Of a stretch of DNA of 64,000 nt, positions 25,002 to 34,575 are shown one piece after another. The first letter of the stretch is position 1; every line of letters begins with the position of its first letter. Both the position numbers and the translations under genes were made by a program. This DNA comes from Clostridia bacterium (GTDB taxonomy: Bacteria; Bacillota; Clostridia; Christensenellales; Aristaeellaceae), in NCBI GenBank assembly GCA_017524725.1, contig JAFXUZ010000028.1, positions 62,001 through 126,000 on the forward strand. Reading direction: 5' to 3'. The notes beneath the pieces were generated by a model. It was not told the DNA's origin. It saw only the letters and a list, made by a program, of their open reading frames with translations, and ran no database searches.

Positions 25002-26318
25002 ATGAAAACACTGTATCTGGAATGCGCCATGGGCGCCGCCGGCGATATGCTGATGGCCGCCCTGTCGGAACTGGTGGATGACAGAAATGCATTTCTTGAA
25101 AAAATGAATTCTTTGGGGCTTGAGGGTGTCAGGGTGGAGGCGGAAACCGCGGACAAATGCGGCGTGACCGGGACCCATATGAAGGTGACCGTGGACGGAG
25201 CGGAGGAGGAGTCGGAAGACGTTCACGACCATGACCACGGACATTTCCATGAGCATGATCATATCCATGACCACGGGCATGGCCACGACCACGGGCATGA
25301 CCACGACCACGGACATGACCACGACCACGGACATGACCACGACCACGGACAGGATCATGTTCATGCCCATCCCCACCATCATCATGCCTCCCCGGCCGAT
25401 ATCGACAGGATCATTGACGGCCTGGACGTATCCGACAGGGTCAAAAAAGACGCGAAAGCCGTTTATGCGCTGATCGCCGACGCCGAAAGCCGGGTGCACG
25501 GACATCCGCTCAGCGAGATCCATTACCACGAGGTCGGCACCATGGATGCGATAGCGGATGTGGTGGGCGTGTGCCTGCTGATGGAGGAGATCGGCGCGGA
25601 CCGGGTCGTCGCCTCCCCGGTGCACGTGGGAAACGGGCATGTGAAATGCATGCACGGCATCCTTCCGGTCCCCGCCCCCGCTACGGCGCTGATCCTGACC
25701 GGCGTACCGACCTATGGCGGGCAGGTGATAGGCGAACTGTGTACGCCCACCGGTGCGGCGCTTCTGAAGCATTTTGTTTCCGAATTCGGGGATCGTCCCG
25801 TCATGGCGACGAAGGCTGTGGGTTACGGGATGGGGAAAAAGGATTTTGAGCGGGCAAACTGCCTGCGGGCTTTCCTTGGGGAGAGCGAAGGAAAGAGGGA
25901 GCAGATCACCCGTCTTGAATGCAACCTGGACGACATGACCGGGGAGGAGATCGGCTTTGCCATGGAGCGGCTCTTCAGCGCGGGTGCCAGGGATGTATAC
26001 ACCCGGTCAATCGGCATGAAAAAAGGCCGCCCCGGGACGGAGCTGAACGTGATCTGCCTTCCCGACGACGCCGACGCCCTGGCCGGTCTGATGATGAAGC
26101 ATACCACCACCCTGGGTATCCGCCGCCAGGACATGAGCCGGTATGTGCTGGACAGGAAGATCGAAACCGTCTCCACGCCCTGGGGCCCCGTAAGGGTCAA
26201 AACCGCGGAAGGTATGGGTGTAAAGAAACGGAAGGCAGAATATGAAGATCTGGCGGAGCTGGCGCGCAAGACAGGAATGTCCCTTGAAGATATCCGCCGG
26301 GAGCTGGAAAAAGAATGA
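25002..26318 (+). CDS. larC: Nickel-pincer cofactor nickel-insertion protein LarC
   Basis: 438 residues. LarC inserts nickel into the pincer-nucleotide cofactor first found in lactate racemase. The start TLYLECAMGAAGDMLMAAL is the LarC hallmark, and later motifs are IHYHEVGTMDAIADVVG, ELCTPTGAALLKHF, LECNLDDMTGEEIGFAMERL and RKMS-like KKGRPGTELNVIC. A metal-binding tract (about 75-128) has 28 His, mostly as HDH and HGH. In Lactobacillus plantarum larC is read through a programmed frameshift; here the two halves are one uninterrupted frame. GGGAGGAG precedes the ATG at 25002. larA, larB and larE are not in this window. Confidence 0.94.
   Translation: MKTLYLECAMGAAGDMLMAALSELVDDRNAFLEKMNSLGLEGVRVEAETADKCGVTGTHMKVTVDGAEEESEDVHDHDHGHFHEHDHIHDHGHGHDHGHDHDHGHDHDHGHDHDHGQDHVHAHPHHHHASPADIDRIIDGLDVSDRVKKDAKAVYALIADAESRVHGHPLSEIHYHEVGTMDAIADVVGVCLLMEEIGADRVVASPVHVGNGHVKCMHGILPVPAPATALILTGVPTYGGQVIGELCTPTGAALLKHFVSEFGDRPVMATKAVGYGMGKKDFERANCLRAFLGESEGKREQITRLECNLDDMTGEEIGFAMERLFSAGARDVYTRSIGMKKGRPGTELNVICLPDDADALAGLMMKHTTTLGIRRQDMSRYVLDRKIETVSTPWGPVRVKTAEGMGVKKRKAEYEDLAELARKTGMSLEDIRRELEKE
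25281..25352 (+). repeat. Four tandem copies of an 18-base repeat inside larC
   Basis: Four copies of an 18-base unit (GACCACGACCACGGACAT and near variants) start at 25281, 25299, 25317 and 25335. They encode the core of the His-Asp-rich metal-binding tract and are a likely site of slippage-based length change. Confidence 0.9.
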
Positions 26319-26974
26319 CGGGGAAGGAAACGAATAGCAATTTTCCCGATATCCGTTTGAAAGGGGAAGGATCAGGACCATATCTCAGCAGGATGCCGGA
26401 AACGCTGAGGATGTCATGCCTGGAAGCGGTTGAAAGGATCATCGGGGAAAAAGAAAAGAAACAAAGGATCCTTGTGGCCATTGACGGACCATGTGCATCG
26501 GGCAAGACCACCCTTGCGGACGCCGTAGCCGGCGTCATCGGCGCAGGGGTGGTCCATACCGATGATTTTGTGATCCCCCATTGGATGAAAACACCGGAGA
26601 GGCTCGGCATTCCCGGAGGAAATCTTGACGACAGGCGCCTGTCAGAGGAGGTTCTTGGACCGTGGAAAAAGGGTGAAAACGTCGTTTACTTCAGATATGA
26701 CTGCAGCGGCAGGCGATTTGTCCCTGCCGGTCCCATCCCGGAGGGAGACGTGCTGATCCTGGAAGGGAGCTATGCGCTTTTGCCCTCCGTTCGCAGGTAT
26801 GTGGATGTTTCACTCTTTTTGACGGCTCCGTGGGAAGTGAGGGAGGAAAGGCTGAAGAAAAGGGAGAGCCCCGAATCACTGAAGCGGTTCCTGGAATTAT
26901 GGATCCCCCTGGAGAACGCATATTTTGAGGCCTTCGGCCTTCCGGACCGGGAGTGCACCGTTTTCATGGGATAG
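26315..26974 (+). CDS. Uridine kinase-like P-loop kinase
   Basis: 219 residues. The P-loop is GPCASGKTT (about 58-66), followed by HTDDFVIP, a PGGNLDDRRL segment and VLILEGSYALLP, which places it in the uridine kinase/phosphoribulokinase-like family. It would phosphorylate a nucleoside or another small hydroxyl compound; substrate unassigned. The ATG overlaps the larC stop by four bases. It is the last gene of the operon, followed by a weak 4-bp hairpin and eight T's around 26975-26994. Confidence 0.8.
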   Translation: MTGKETNSNFPDIRLKGEGSGPYLSRMPETLRMSCLEAVERIIGEKEKKQRILVAIDGPCASGKTTLADAVAGVIGAGVVHTDDFVIPHWMKTPERLGIPGGNLDDRRLSEEVLGPWKKGENVVYFRYDCSGRRFVPAGPIPEGDVLILEGSYALLPSVRRYVDVSLFLTAPWEVREERLKKRESPESLKRFLELWIPLENAYFEAFGLPDRECTVFMG

Positions 26975-27034
26975 AGGCCATGCCTGTTTTTTTTGTGTAT
27001 TTTTGAAGAGAACAAAAGAAAAATATTCATGACT

Positions 27035-27043
27035 ATGGTAAAA
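27035..27043 (+). promoter_or_regulatory. Possible extended -10 promoter of the first Opp operon
   Basis: TGGTAAAAT (27035-27043) fits an extended -10; no good -35 is seen at the right distance. The 129-base leader to the start codon is GC-rich with small possible hairpins. Confidence 0.4.
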
Positions 27044-27172
27044 TAGTCGTATCAGACGGGCGGCAGGCCGCGAAAACGGATGCGGACCGGGTTTTTTATG
27101 CAGGATTACCGGGATACCCAGTCCCGGCCGGGGGCTGCGCCGCACAAAACGTATACATGAGGAGGAAAGCCA

Positions 27173-29047
27173 ATGAAGAAGATCCTAGCCCTGATCCTTG
27201 CATCTGTTCTGGCGCTTTCCGTGGCGATGACTGCCGCGAGCGCCGCGGGAACGACATTTTCAGAACTGTATTCCAGCGAACTGCAGACCATCGACTATGT
27301 GGACAGCACTCTGACGTCCCTGACTACCTTCGCCATGAACTGTGAGATGGGCCTGGTCTATTTTGACAATTTCGGCCTTCTGCGTCCCGGCGTGGCCAGG
27401 AACTGGTCCATCTCCGATGACGGCACCGTGTATACCTTCTACCTGCGGGACGACGTTTGGTGGGTGGACTGCACCGGTGAAAAGGTGGCCCCGGTCACCG
27501 CAGGCGACTTTGTGACCGCCGCGAAGCACATCCTGAATCCCGACGACCCGAAGTCCGTGGCCAACACCCTGTACAATAACCTTGTCGGAGCGAAGGACTA
27601 TTTCGACAAGGTGACCGACGATTTTTCCGCCGTCGGCATCAAGGCCCTTGACGATACCACCCTTCAATACACCCTGCTCGGCCCCAGCGCTTATTTCCTG
27701 AGGATGCTGGGCAACAACGTGTGGTATCCTGTTCCCACCGATTTCCTTGCCGAGCATGAAGAAACCTACGGCACCAGCTGCGAGGACCTGCTGTACAACG
27801 GTGCGTATTACTGCTCCAGCTACGAATACGAATACGAACGCGTCATGGAAAAGAACCCCTATTACATCAACGCGGACCTGATCTCCATCGAAACGGTGAT
27901 CTACCGCTACAACAAGGAAGCCACCGCCAACGGCGCCGAGCTCTTCCTGCGCGGCGACACCGACAAGGTGAGCCTGACCAACGACATTGCCAAGGAATGG
28001 ATGGACGATCCTTCCCGCAGCGACAAGTACTGCTCCGCTCCCCAGAACAACATGTCCTACTGGCTGATGTTCAACTTCGATCCCCGGTACGAGGCCGAAT
28101 ATGAGCCCGAAAACTGGAAGACCGCTGTCAACAACGTCAATTTCCGCAAGGCGTTCTTCTACGGTTTCAACAGCTACACCTACAACGCTGTTTTGAACCA
28201 GTGGAACTACCAGGCCAACACCCAGACCACTTACTCCCGTGCCGACCTGGTCTCTGTAGGCGCTTTGGATTACCTGCAGCTCAGCGGACTGGATGCATAT
28301 TCTGACCAGGATCTCCTCTTCAACGAAGAACTGGCCCTCCAGTACAGGGACGCCGCGAAGGCCGACCTGGAAGGCAAGGCGACCTTCCCCGTCAAGATCA
28401 AGGTGACTTATAACACCTCCGGCACCACCTCCAAGCGCTACCAGGTTCTCGAGCAGCAGCTTGAAAAACTGCTGGGCGATGATTTTATCGACATCATCCT
28501 GGTTCCCTACAGCGGCTCCAGTTTCAACAGCGATGTGCGCAATGCCGGCGACTGGGCCATGCTGGAACTCGGCTGGGGTCCTGACTACGCCGATCCCATG
28601 AGCCAGTTCGATCCCGTGCTCCTGACCTCCATCGGCAAGAACTGGGGCAGGCTCTACCTGGCGGAGGAATATTATGACGAATCCGTCGGCTACGGCGACG
28701 TGGAAAAGAAGGCCCTTGAGGCCAACGCCATCACCAATGATTTCGACCTGCGGTACACCACCTTTGCCGAGGCTGAAAAGATCCTTCTGGACGAAGCGCT
28801 GGTCATTCCATGCTACCGCGGCGGCGGCGGTTTCCAGGCATCCCGCATCGTTCCCTTCACCCAGTGCACCGGTCAGATGGGCGACGGCGGTGCCCGCAAC
28901 GCCATCGTGTTTGCGCAGATGTCCGATCATCCCATCAGCGAGGAAGAATATCAGGCCTACAGGGAGCAGTACCTTGTCGACCGCGCCGCAGCCCGCACTG
29001 CCTATTTGGAGGAAAGCGCCGCATATCAGATTCCGGTAAGTGAATAA
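27173..29047 (+). CDS. Oligopeptide/oligosaccharide-binding protein, SBP_bac_5 family
   Basis: 624 residues. A classical signal peptide (MKKILALILASVLALS..., cleavage near ASA-AGTTF, about 25) has no lipobox. The mature part is a large family 5 binding protein: LRPGVARNWSISDDGTVYTFYLRDDV is the standard entry motif, with PVTAGDFVTAAKHIL after it. It captures peptides or oligosaccharides for the permease encoded after a 238-base gap. The nearby xylanase makes a plant oligosaccharide ligand possible, not shown. GAGGAGG precedes the ATG. Confidence 0.9.
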   Translation: MKKILALILASVLALSVAMTAASAAGTTFSELYSSELQTIDYVDSTLTSLTTFAMNCEMGLVYFDNFGLLRPGVARNWSISDDGTVYTFYLRDDVWWVDCTGEKVAPVTAGDFVTAAKHILNPDDPKSVANTLYNNLVGAKDYFDKVTDDFSAVGIKALDDTTLQYTLLGPSAYFLRMLGNNVWYPVPTDFLAEHEETYGTSCEDLLYNGAYYCSSYEYEYERVMEKNPYYINADLISIETVIYRYNKEATANGAELFLRGDTDKVSLTNDIAKEWMDDPSRSDKYCSAPQNNMSYWLMFNFDPRYEAEYEPENWKTAVNNVNFRKAFFYGFNSYTYNAVLNQWNYQANTQTTYSRADLVSVGALDYLQLSGLDAYSDQDLLFNEELALQYRDAAKADLEGKATFPVKIKVTYNTSGTTSKRYQVLEQQLEKLLGDDFIDIILVPYSGSSFNSDVRNAGDWAMLELGWGPDYADPMSQFDPVLLTSIGKNWGRLYLAEEYYDESVGYGDVEKKALEANAITNDFDLRYTTFAEAEKILLDEALVIPCYRGGGGFQASRIVPFTQCTGQMGDGGARNAIVFAQMSDHPISEEEYQAYREQYLVDRAAARTAYLEESAAYQIPVSE

Positions 29048-29080
29048 ATAGGTCCCGTGAAGGGATTCGCCTCCCTGTGC

Positions 29081-29186
29081 CCGGGCACGGAATGATCCGT
29101 GCCCGGACGGGGAAAGCAGGTCCCGGGGCCCGTACCGGGGGACATGATATCCGGTTCAGCCGCGGCTGGACTCCCTATCATGCCCC
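29081..29186 (+). promoter_or_regulatory. Large intercistronic hairpins between binding protein and permease
   Basis: A perfect 11-bp stem (29081-29091 with 29096-29106, loop ATGA) is followed by a long stem with a one-base bulge (29138-29149 with 29176-29186), which encloses a further small hairpin. Neither has a T run, so they are more likely to block 3' exonucleases or partly attenuate read-through than to terminate fully. The gap to the permease gene is otherwise empty. Confidence 0.65.
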
Positions 29187-29285
29187 CATTCAGTTTATTC
29201 GAGGATAAAGCGGCAGAAGGACCGCGCAGAGGGAACTAACGCACATACATACGCCTTTCATTTCACTGACAGAGGGGAGATCCCC

Positions 29286-30230
29286 ATGATCAAGTACATT
29301 TTAAAACGGCTCCTCCAGTCCCTCCTCACATTGTTCATCATTGCAACAGTTGTTTTTTTCCTGATGCGCCTGATGCCTGAGGAGGGCTATTTCGGAGAGA
29401 AATACGATAAGATGGAGCCGGCCCAGATCGAGGCGGAGCTCAGGGCCATGGGCCTGAGGGATCCGATTCCCGTTCAGCTTTTCCGCTATTACGGACAGCT
29501 GCTGCACCTTAACTTTGGAAAGTCCATTACAGTTCAGCCAAAGAAGGCCATCGCGGACATCATTGCCAAAAAAGCGCCCTATTCCATCCGCTTCGGCCTG
29601 ATGTCCGTGGGGATCTCCCTGTGCGTGGGCATTCCGATGGGAACGGTGATGGCGCTGTTCAAAAAAAGGCTGCCCGACAAGCTGGGCAATATGTATATCA
29701 TTTTTATCCATGCAGTGCCCGCGGCGGTGTATTACCTGTTCATCCAGCTGTACGCCTCCGGCCTGTTCAACGTTCCCATACTGTACAATGCCCGGGATCC
29801 CTCGTCCATGTGGCTTCCTGTCATCAGCATGTCCCTGGGCGGGACTGCGTCCTACGCTATGTGGACCAGGCGCTATGTTGTGGACCAGATGAACAAGGAT
29901 TACGTCAAGTTTGCCCGGGCCAAGGGTGTATCCGAAAGGAAGATCACCTTTGGACATATGCTGCGCAACGCCCTGGTCCCCATGGCTCAGAATCTGCCGG
30001 CCAGCATCCTTTTGACCATCTCCGGTTCCATCTATATCGAATCGCTGTATTCCATCCCGGGCATGGGAAATCTTCTGCTTTCGGCCATCACCCGGCAGGA
30101 TAACCCGCTGGTGCAGGCCCTGGTGCTGATCTATTCTTCTCTTGGTATCTTCGGACTTCTTCTCGGCGATCTTTTGATGGTGATCTGTGACCCGAGGATC
30201 AAACTGGTGAGGGAAAAGGAGAACCGCTGA
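29286..30230 (+). CDS. ABC permease, OppB/DppB type
   Basis: 314 residues, about six helices. The start IKYILKRLLQSLLTLFIIATVVFFLMRL is typical of OppB. A long extracytoplasmic loop follows, and the ATPase-contact loop is DYVKFARAKGVSERKITFGHMLRNALVP (about 205-232). It forms the channel with the next gene's product. The TGATG overlap with that gene (position 30230) couples the two. Confidence 0.94.
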   Translation: MIKYILKRLLQSLLTLFIIATVVFFLMRLMPEEGYFGEKYDKMEPAQIEAELRAMGLRDPIPVQLFRYYGQLLHLNFGKSITVQPKKAIADIIAKKAPYSIRFGLMSVGISLCVGIPMGTVMALFKKRLPDKLGNMYIIFIHAVPAAVYYLFIQLYASGLFNVPILYNARDPSSMWLPVISMSLGGTASYAMWTRRYVVDQMNKDYVKFARAKGVSERKITFGHMLRNALVPMAQNLPASILLTISGSIYIESLYSIPGMGNLLLSAITRQDNPLVQALVLIYSSLGIFGLLLGDLLMVICDPRIKLVREKENR

Positions 30231-31219
30231 TGAAGAAAAAGATTGAACGCCTCGAGGAAAATATCGATAAAAGGATCCGCGAGCTTGGCGGGGAGAGGGA
30301 AATGTTCTCTCCCGCGCCATATGATCCCACCCAGGCTGAGATGGGCGGATACAGCAACTATTCCTATTGGCGCAGCACCTTGAAATCCTTCAGGAAAAAC
30401 TATGTGGCCATGTTCTGCCTGTTCCTGTTGGCTGTCCTTCTGCTGTTTACAATGATCCAGCCGCTTTTCCCGGGGCAGCACAGTCCCACCGAGATCAACT
30501 GGCTGGACAACGGCCAGACCGATTCCAACCATGTTCCGGACGGCGCCTTTATCTTCGGAACCAATTCCATCGGTCAGGACCTGTGGGCCAGGGTATGGAG
30601 CGGGACACGCACATCCCTTCTGATCGGATTGTGCGTGGCCGCATGCAACGCGGTGATCGGCATCCTGATAGGCGCCCTGTGGGGATATGTACGCAGTCTG
30701 GACCGTTTTCTTACAGAAGTCTATAACGTGATCCACAATATCCCCAGAAACATCATCCTGATCCTGGTATCCTACCTTGTCAGGCCCGGCATCGGAACGA
30801 TCATATTTGCCATGTGCGTCACCGGTTGGCTGCCCATGGCGCGGTTTATCCGCAACCAGATCGTCACCATCCGCGACCTGGAATACAACCTGGCCAGCCG
30901 CTGCCTTGGCACCCCCACCGGCAGGGTCATCACCAGGAATCTCCTGCCTTACCTGGTCTCCGTGATCACCCTCAGGATCTCGCTGGCCATTCCGCAGGCC
31001 ATCGGCAGTGAGGTGTTCCTGACGTATATCGGCCTGGGCCTTCCGGTAACGATCCCCTCTCTGGGCAACCTGATCAACGAAGGCAGGGCCGTGATGATGG
31101 CGCCGGCGTCCAGATACCAGCTGATTTTCCCCGCTATTGTGCTCTCTGTCATCACTATCTCCTTCTACGTCATCGGGAACGCTTTTGCGGATTCCGCGGA
31201 CCCGAAGAACCATGTCTGA
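30230..31219 (+). CDS. ABC permease, OppC/DppC type
   Basis: 329 residues. An extended hydrophilic N-terminus (about 1-50) precedes the first helix (YVAMFCLFLLAVLLLFTMI). The family loop FGTNSIGQDLWARVWSGTRTSL follows, then five more helices with the contact loop YNLASRCLGTPTGRVITRNLLP. It pairs with the OppB-type subunit; the ATPase gene starts 10 bases after its stop. Confidence 0.94.
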   Translation: MKKKIERLEENIDKRIRELGGEREMFSPAPYDPTQAEMGGYSNYSYWRSTLKSFRKNYVAMFCLFLLAVLLLFTMIQPLFPGQHSPTEINWLDNGQTDSNHVPDGAFIFGTNSIGQDLWARVWSGTRTSLLIGLCVAACNAVIGILIGALWGYVRSLDRFLTEVYNVIHNIPRNIILILVSYLVRPGIGTIIFAMCVTGWLPMARFIRNQIVTIRDLEYNLASRCLGTPTGRVITRNLLPYLVSVITLRISLAIPQAIGSEVFLTYIGLGLPVTIPSLGNLINEGRAVMMAPASRYQLIFPAIVLSVITISFYVIGNAFADSADPKNHV

Positions 31220-31229
31220 GGAGGCGTCC

Positions 31230-32282
31230 ATGGAAGAAAAAGAGGTCATCCTGTCCGTAAAGGACCTGAACATCGTTTTCGACCTGCGCGGCCAGATATT
31301 GACTGCGGTGAGGGGAATTTCCCTGGACGTGTACAAGGGCGAAAGCCTGGCCATCGTCGGTGAATCCGGCTCCGGCAAATCGGTATTCACCAAGTCGTTT
31401 ATGGGCATGCTGGATAAAAACGGACGGGTCAGCGGCGGCGAGATCCTGTACAAGGGACAGGACCTGGCCAAATACACCTCCCAGGACGAGTGGAGGAAGA
31501 TCCGCGGCAAAGAGATAGCCATGGTGTTCCAGGATCCCATGACGAGCCTGAATCCCCTCAAGACCGTCGGGAAACAGATCTGCGAGGCGGTAAAGCTGCA
31601 CCAGGGCCTTCGCGGCAGGGAAGCAAAGGAAAAAACCATCGAATACCTGAAGGACGTGGGCATCACGATGCCGGAAATGCGTTACAACCAGTACCCACAT
31701 GAGTTTTCCGGCGGCATGAGGCAGCGTGCTGTGATCGCAACTGCCATGGCTTGCAATCCGGAGATTCTTATCTGCGACGAGCCGACCACGGCATTGGATG
31801 TGACCATCCAGGCACAGATCATCGAGCTTCTCAGGGATATGCAGAAAAAATACCGCCTGACGATCATCTACATTACTCACGACCTGGGCGTTGTCGCAAA
31901 GGTGGCCGACAGGGTGGCTGTAATGTACGCGGGAGACATCGTGGAAGTGGGCACTGCCTATGAGGTGTTCTACAACGCCAGGCATCCCTACACCTGGGCG
32001 CTGCTTTCGTCCCTTCCCCAGCTGGGTGTCAAGGGAGAAAAGCTGTATTCCATCGAGGGCACGCCTCCCAACCTGTTTATGGAGATCAGGGGGGACGCTT
32101 TCGCGCCGCGCAATCCCTACGCTCTCAGGATCGACCATGAGCTGAGGCCGCCGTATTTTGAGGTGTCCCCGACCCACAGGGTGCGTTCATGGCTGCTCGA
32201 CGAGCGTGCGCCGAGGATGGAGCCTCCGGCGACTATCCGCAGGATGCTGGAGCGGTGGAAGGAGGTGGACGTGCATGAGTGA
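31230..32282 (+). CDS. ABC transporter ATPase, OppD/DppD type
   Basis: 350 residues. Walker A GESGSGKS, signature [12 protein letters not shown], Walker [15 protein letters not shown] and switch [10 protein letters not shown]. The C-terminal oligopeptide-transporter extension is present; the four-Cys cluster that binds Fe-S in some members is not obvious. The ATG at 31230 has TGAGGAGG five bases upstream and is preferred over ATG 31212, which would overlap oppC. Its end overlaps the next gene by eight bases. Confidence 0.94.
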   Translation: MEEKEVILSVKDLNIVFDLRGQILTAVRGISLDVYKGESLAIVGESGSGKSVFTKSFMGMLDKNGRVSGGEILYKGQDLAKYTSQDEWRKIRGKEIAMVFQDPMTSLNPLKTVGKQICEAVKLHQGLRGREAKEKTIEYLKDVGITMPEMRYNQYPHEFSGGMRQRAVIATAMACNPEILICDEPTTALDVTIQAQIIELLRDMQKKYRLTIIYITHDLGVVAKVADRVAVMYAGDIVEVGTAYEVFYNARHPYTWALLSSLPQLGVKGEKLYSIEGTPPNLFMEIRGDAFAPRNPYALRIDHELRPPYFEVSPTHRVRSWLLDERAPRMEPPATIRRMLERWKEVDVHE

Positions 32283-33219
32283 GCAAAACAGGGAAAAGAT
32301 CCTTGAGGTCCGGGACATCCACGTTTCCTTCGGCAAGGGACGGAAAAAATTCGAAGCCATCAAAGGCGTCAGCTTTGATATCTACAAGGGGGAGACCTTT
32401 GGACTTGTGGGTGAGTCCGGTTCCGGCAAAACGACCATCGGACGGGCCATCATCCGCATCAATCCCATTACCTCCGGCGAGATCCTCTATCACGGCAAAA
32501 GGATCAGCGGAAGGATCGACAGGGAGACCAACAGGAATATCATACGAAACATTCAGATGATCTTCCAGGATCCGATGGCTTCCCTGAACGAAAGGGCCAA
32601 AGTGGATTATATCGTTTCCGAGGGTCTGTACAACATCGGCGGATTTACGGATGAGAAGGACCGGAGCGAAAAGGTGCGCAAAGCCATGCTGGACGTGGGT
32701 CTTCCGCCGGAATTCGCTTCCAGGTTCCCGCATGAGTTTTCCGGAGGGCAGCGGCAGCGCATCGGCATCGCACGGACGCTGATCATGAACCCAGAGCTGG
32801 TCATCGCAGACGAGCCAATTTCCGCCCTGGACGTTTCCATCCGCGCACAGGTGCTTAACCTTCTGATGGAGCTTCAGAAACAGTACGGACTGACCTACCT
32901 ATTCATTGCCCATGACCTTTCCATTATGCGCTTTATCACCAACCGCCTGGGGGTCATCTACAAGGGCGTGATCGTCGAGATGGGGGATACGGAGAAAATA
33001 TTCCGAAATGCCGTTCATCCCTATACCAGGGCGCTGATCTCCGCCATACCGCAGCCGGATCCGCTGACGGAAAGGGACAAGCGGGTCTACAGGTACGATC
33101 CCGCAGTACATCATTACGAGAACGATCCCCCTGTTTGGACTGAGATCGAGGAGGATCATTTCGCCTTGATCAATGGGGAGGAAAAACGGGCGGTCGACCT
33201 CGCCCGCGGCTCAAAATAA
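32275..33219 (+). CDS. ABC transporter ATPase, OppF/DppF type
   Basis: 314 residues. Walker [10 protein letters not shown], signature [12 protein letters not shown], Walker [15 protein letters not shown] and switch [10 protein letters not shown], plus the Opp C-terminal extension ([14 protein letters not shown]). Second nucleotide-binding subunit of the importer. GGAGG lies about ten bases before the ATG at 32275. Last gene of the operon; convergent to the xylanase gene with about 90 bases between. Confidence 0.94.
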   Translation: MSEQNREKILEVRDIHVSFGKGRKKFEAIKGVSFDIYKGETFGLVGESGSGKTTIGRAIIRINPITSGEILYHGKRISGRIDRETNRNIIRNIQMIFQDPMASLNERAKVDYIVSEGLYNIGGFTDEKDRSEKVRKAMLDVGLPPEFASRFPHEFSGGQRQRIGIARTLIMNPELVIADEPISALDVSIRAQVLNLLMELQKQYGLTYLFIAHDLSIMRFITNRLGVIYKGVIVEMGDTEKIFRNAVHPYTRALISAIPQPDPLTERDKRVYRYDPAVHHYENDPPVWTEIEEDHFALINGEEKRAVDLARGSK

Positions 33220-33310
33220 GGACTGATAGTAAAAGGATAAGCATGGAAAAGAAAAAGGCGTGACGTCCGGTGCGGGCGGCACGCTTTGTTCAATTACGGA
33301 AGATGCGTTG

Positions 33311-34537
33311 TCATTTGGCCAGAACGTCGTACATCGCGTCAAAAGAAGTCTTGATACGGTTGTTTTCGGTCAGGATGCCGCCGAAGGTGGAGTTCAGCTT
33401 CCAGGTGTAGGTATTGTAGGCGTTGGGAGTCACGTCGTTGACACCCCAGATAGTCACGGAAGTCAGGCAGTTCCAGCCTATCTCTTCGTTGATGCCCCTG
33501 AGCATTTCGAACATTTTACCGTAGAATGCGGCATGCTCCTGCCCGAGGGATTCGTCGTAGTTGCGCAGGGCCATTTCGGTGATGTGGACTTCCATGCCCA
33601 TGGAGGCATAGGCGAGGATACTGGCCCTGGTATTGCTGATAAGGTCGTTGGAAAGGCAGCCGGACTGGGCTCCGTAGCCGCCCATGTATCCCTGCATACC
33701 GATACCGTCGATCAGGACGCGGTATTCGCCGTTGTCGCCGGCAGCGAAGGTATTGATGCTCTCCACAAGGTATTTGGCTGCGCCGCGTTTGTCGGCATAG
33801 AGCATGTTGTAATCGTTGTAGAACAGCTTGATGTCAGCCCCGAGGCTTTCCACCGCATTCCTGGCGTAGAGGAAGGAATATTCTACGTAATCATCTCCCA
33901 CGTAAGCGTAGAACGGGTTGGGCGCGCCGTTGCGCATGGTGCGGATGTGGCGGGGGTCGGCTGCGTTATATTCCGAGGCGTTGTCGCCTATAGCCTCATT
34001 GACCACGTCCCAGCAGTAGATCACGCCGGGGAACTGGGTTTCGAAATGGGTGACCACCTGGGTAATGTAGCTTTCCATCCGGGTGAGGATGACATCCCGG
34101 GAGGCGATGGGCTTGTTGACGTCATATCCTTCGTGGAAGAACCATTCGGTCATATAGGCGTCCCAGGTCAGTACGTGGCCGCGGACGCCGATGCCGTGAT
34201 CCATGGCCCACTTGACCATCCGGTCTGCCACGGTGTAATTCATCCGGGGCATGCCGTCGCTGCTCCGTTTGGACGCAGCCTGGTCCAGAAGGGAGTAGGC
34301 CTTCGTTTCGTTGGTGCAGGTGGTGGTGTTGAAATGCCGGGTCAGGACGGACGTGTAGTCGGAAAGGCCCAGTTGGTTGGGACTCAGGCAGATGCCGATT
34401 TTGAAGCCGGCTTTCTCGGCAAGGGTATACAGCGGAACGGGATAATCGTCGGCTGTACGGTCGCTGGTGTCGGCCATGGCAAAGGAAAACTGGAAAAGCA
34501 TCACGGCGCAGAGCAGAAATGCGAGGAATGTCTTCAT
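33311..34537 (-). CDS. Secreted endo-1,4-beta-xylanase, GH10
   Basis: 408 residues. A signal peptide ends near Ala20-Met21. The GH10 barrel includes RGHVLTWD (about 119-126), the acid/base WDVVNEAI (Glu181), the HITEM nucleophile (Glu321), and TIWGVND near the C-terminus. The sequence GICLSPNQL replaces the more common GxAV-type start of the fold, so it is a divergent member. It would cut xylan backbones outside the cell. No binding module or cell-wall anchor is present. GGAGGGGAT precedes the ATG. Neighbouring Opp genes could take up the products (inference). Confidence 0.93.
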   Translation of the reverse strand: MKTFLAFLLCAVMLFQFSFAMADTSDRTADDYPVPLYTLAEKAGFKIGICLSPNQLGLSDYTSVLTRHFNTTTCTNETKAYSLLDQAASKRSSDGMPRMNYTVADRMVKWAMDHGIGVRGHVLTWDAYMTEWFFHEGYDVNKPIASRDVILTRMESYITQVVTHFETQFPGVIYCWDVVNEAIGDNASEYNAADPRHIRTMRNGAPNPFYAYVGDDYVEYSFLYARNAVESLGADIKLFYNDYNMLYADKRGAAKYLVESINTFAAGDNGEYRVLIDGIGMQGYMGGYGAQSGCLSNDLISNTRASILAYASMGMEVHITEMALRNYDESLGQEHAAFYGKMFEMLRGINEEIGWNCLTSVTIWGVNDVTPNAYNTYTWKLNSTFGGILTENNRIKTSFDAMYDVLAK

Positions 34538-34575
34538 GTCGGATCCCCTCCTGTAAATTTATACGTTCGGATAAT

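Noticed and set aside
25281..25352. Short tandem repeats as a possible CRISPR or satellite array
   Set aside because: The 18-base units are contiguous, in frame and encode the His-rich metal tract of LarC; there are no spacers.
25002..26318. Programmed frameshift in larC
   Set aside because: The frame is continuous from the LarC N-terminal motif to the C-terminal motifs, so no frameshift is needed.
27260..28930. 556-codon minus-strand frame opposite the first binding protein
   Set aside because: Shadow frame with repetitive Val/Gly/Ala sequence; the plus-strand gene has a signal peptide, ribosome site and family motifs.
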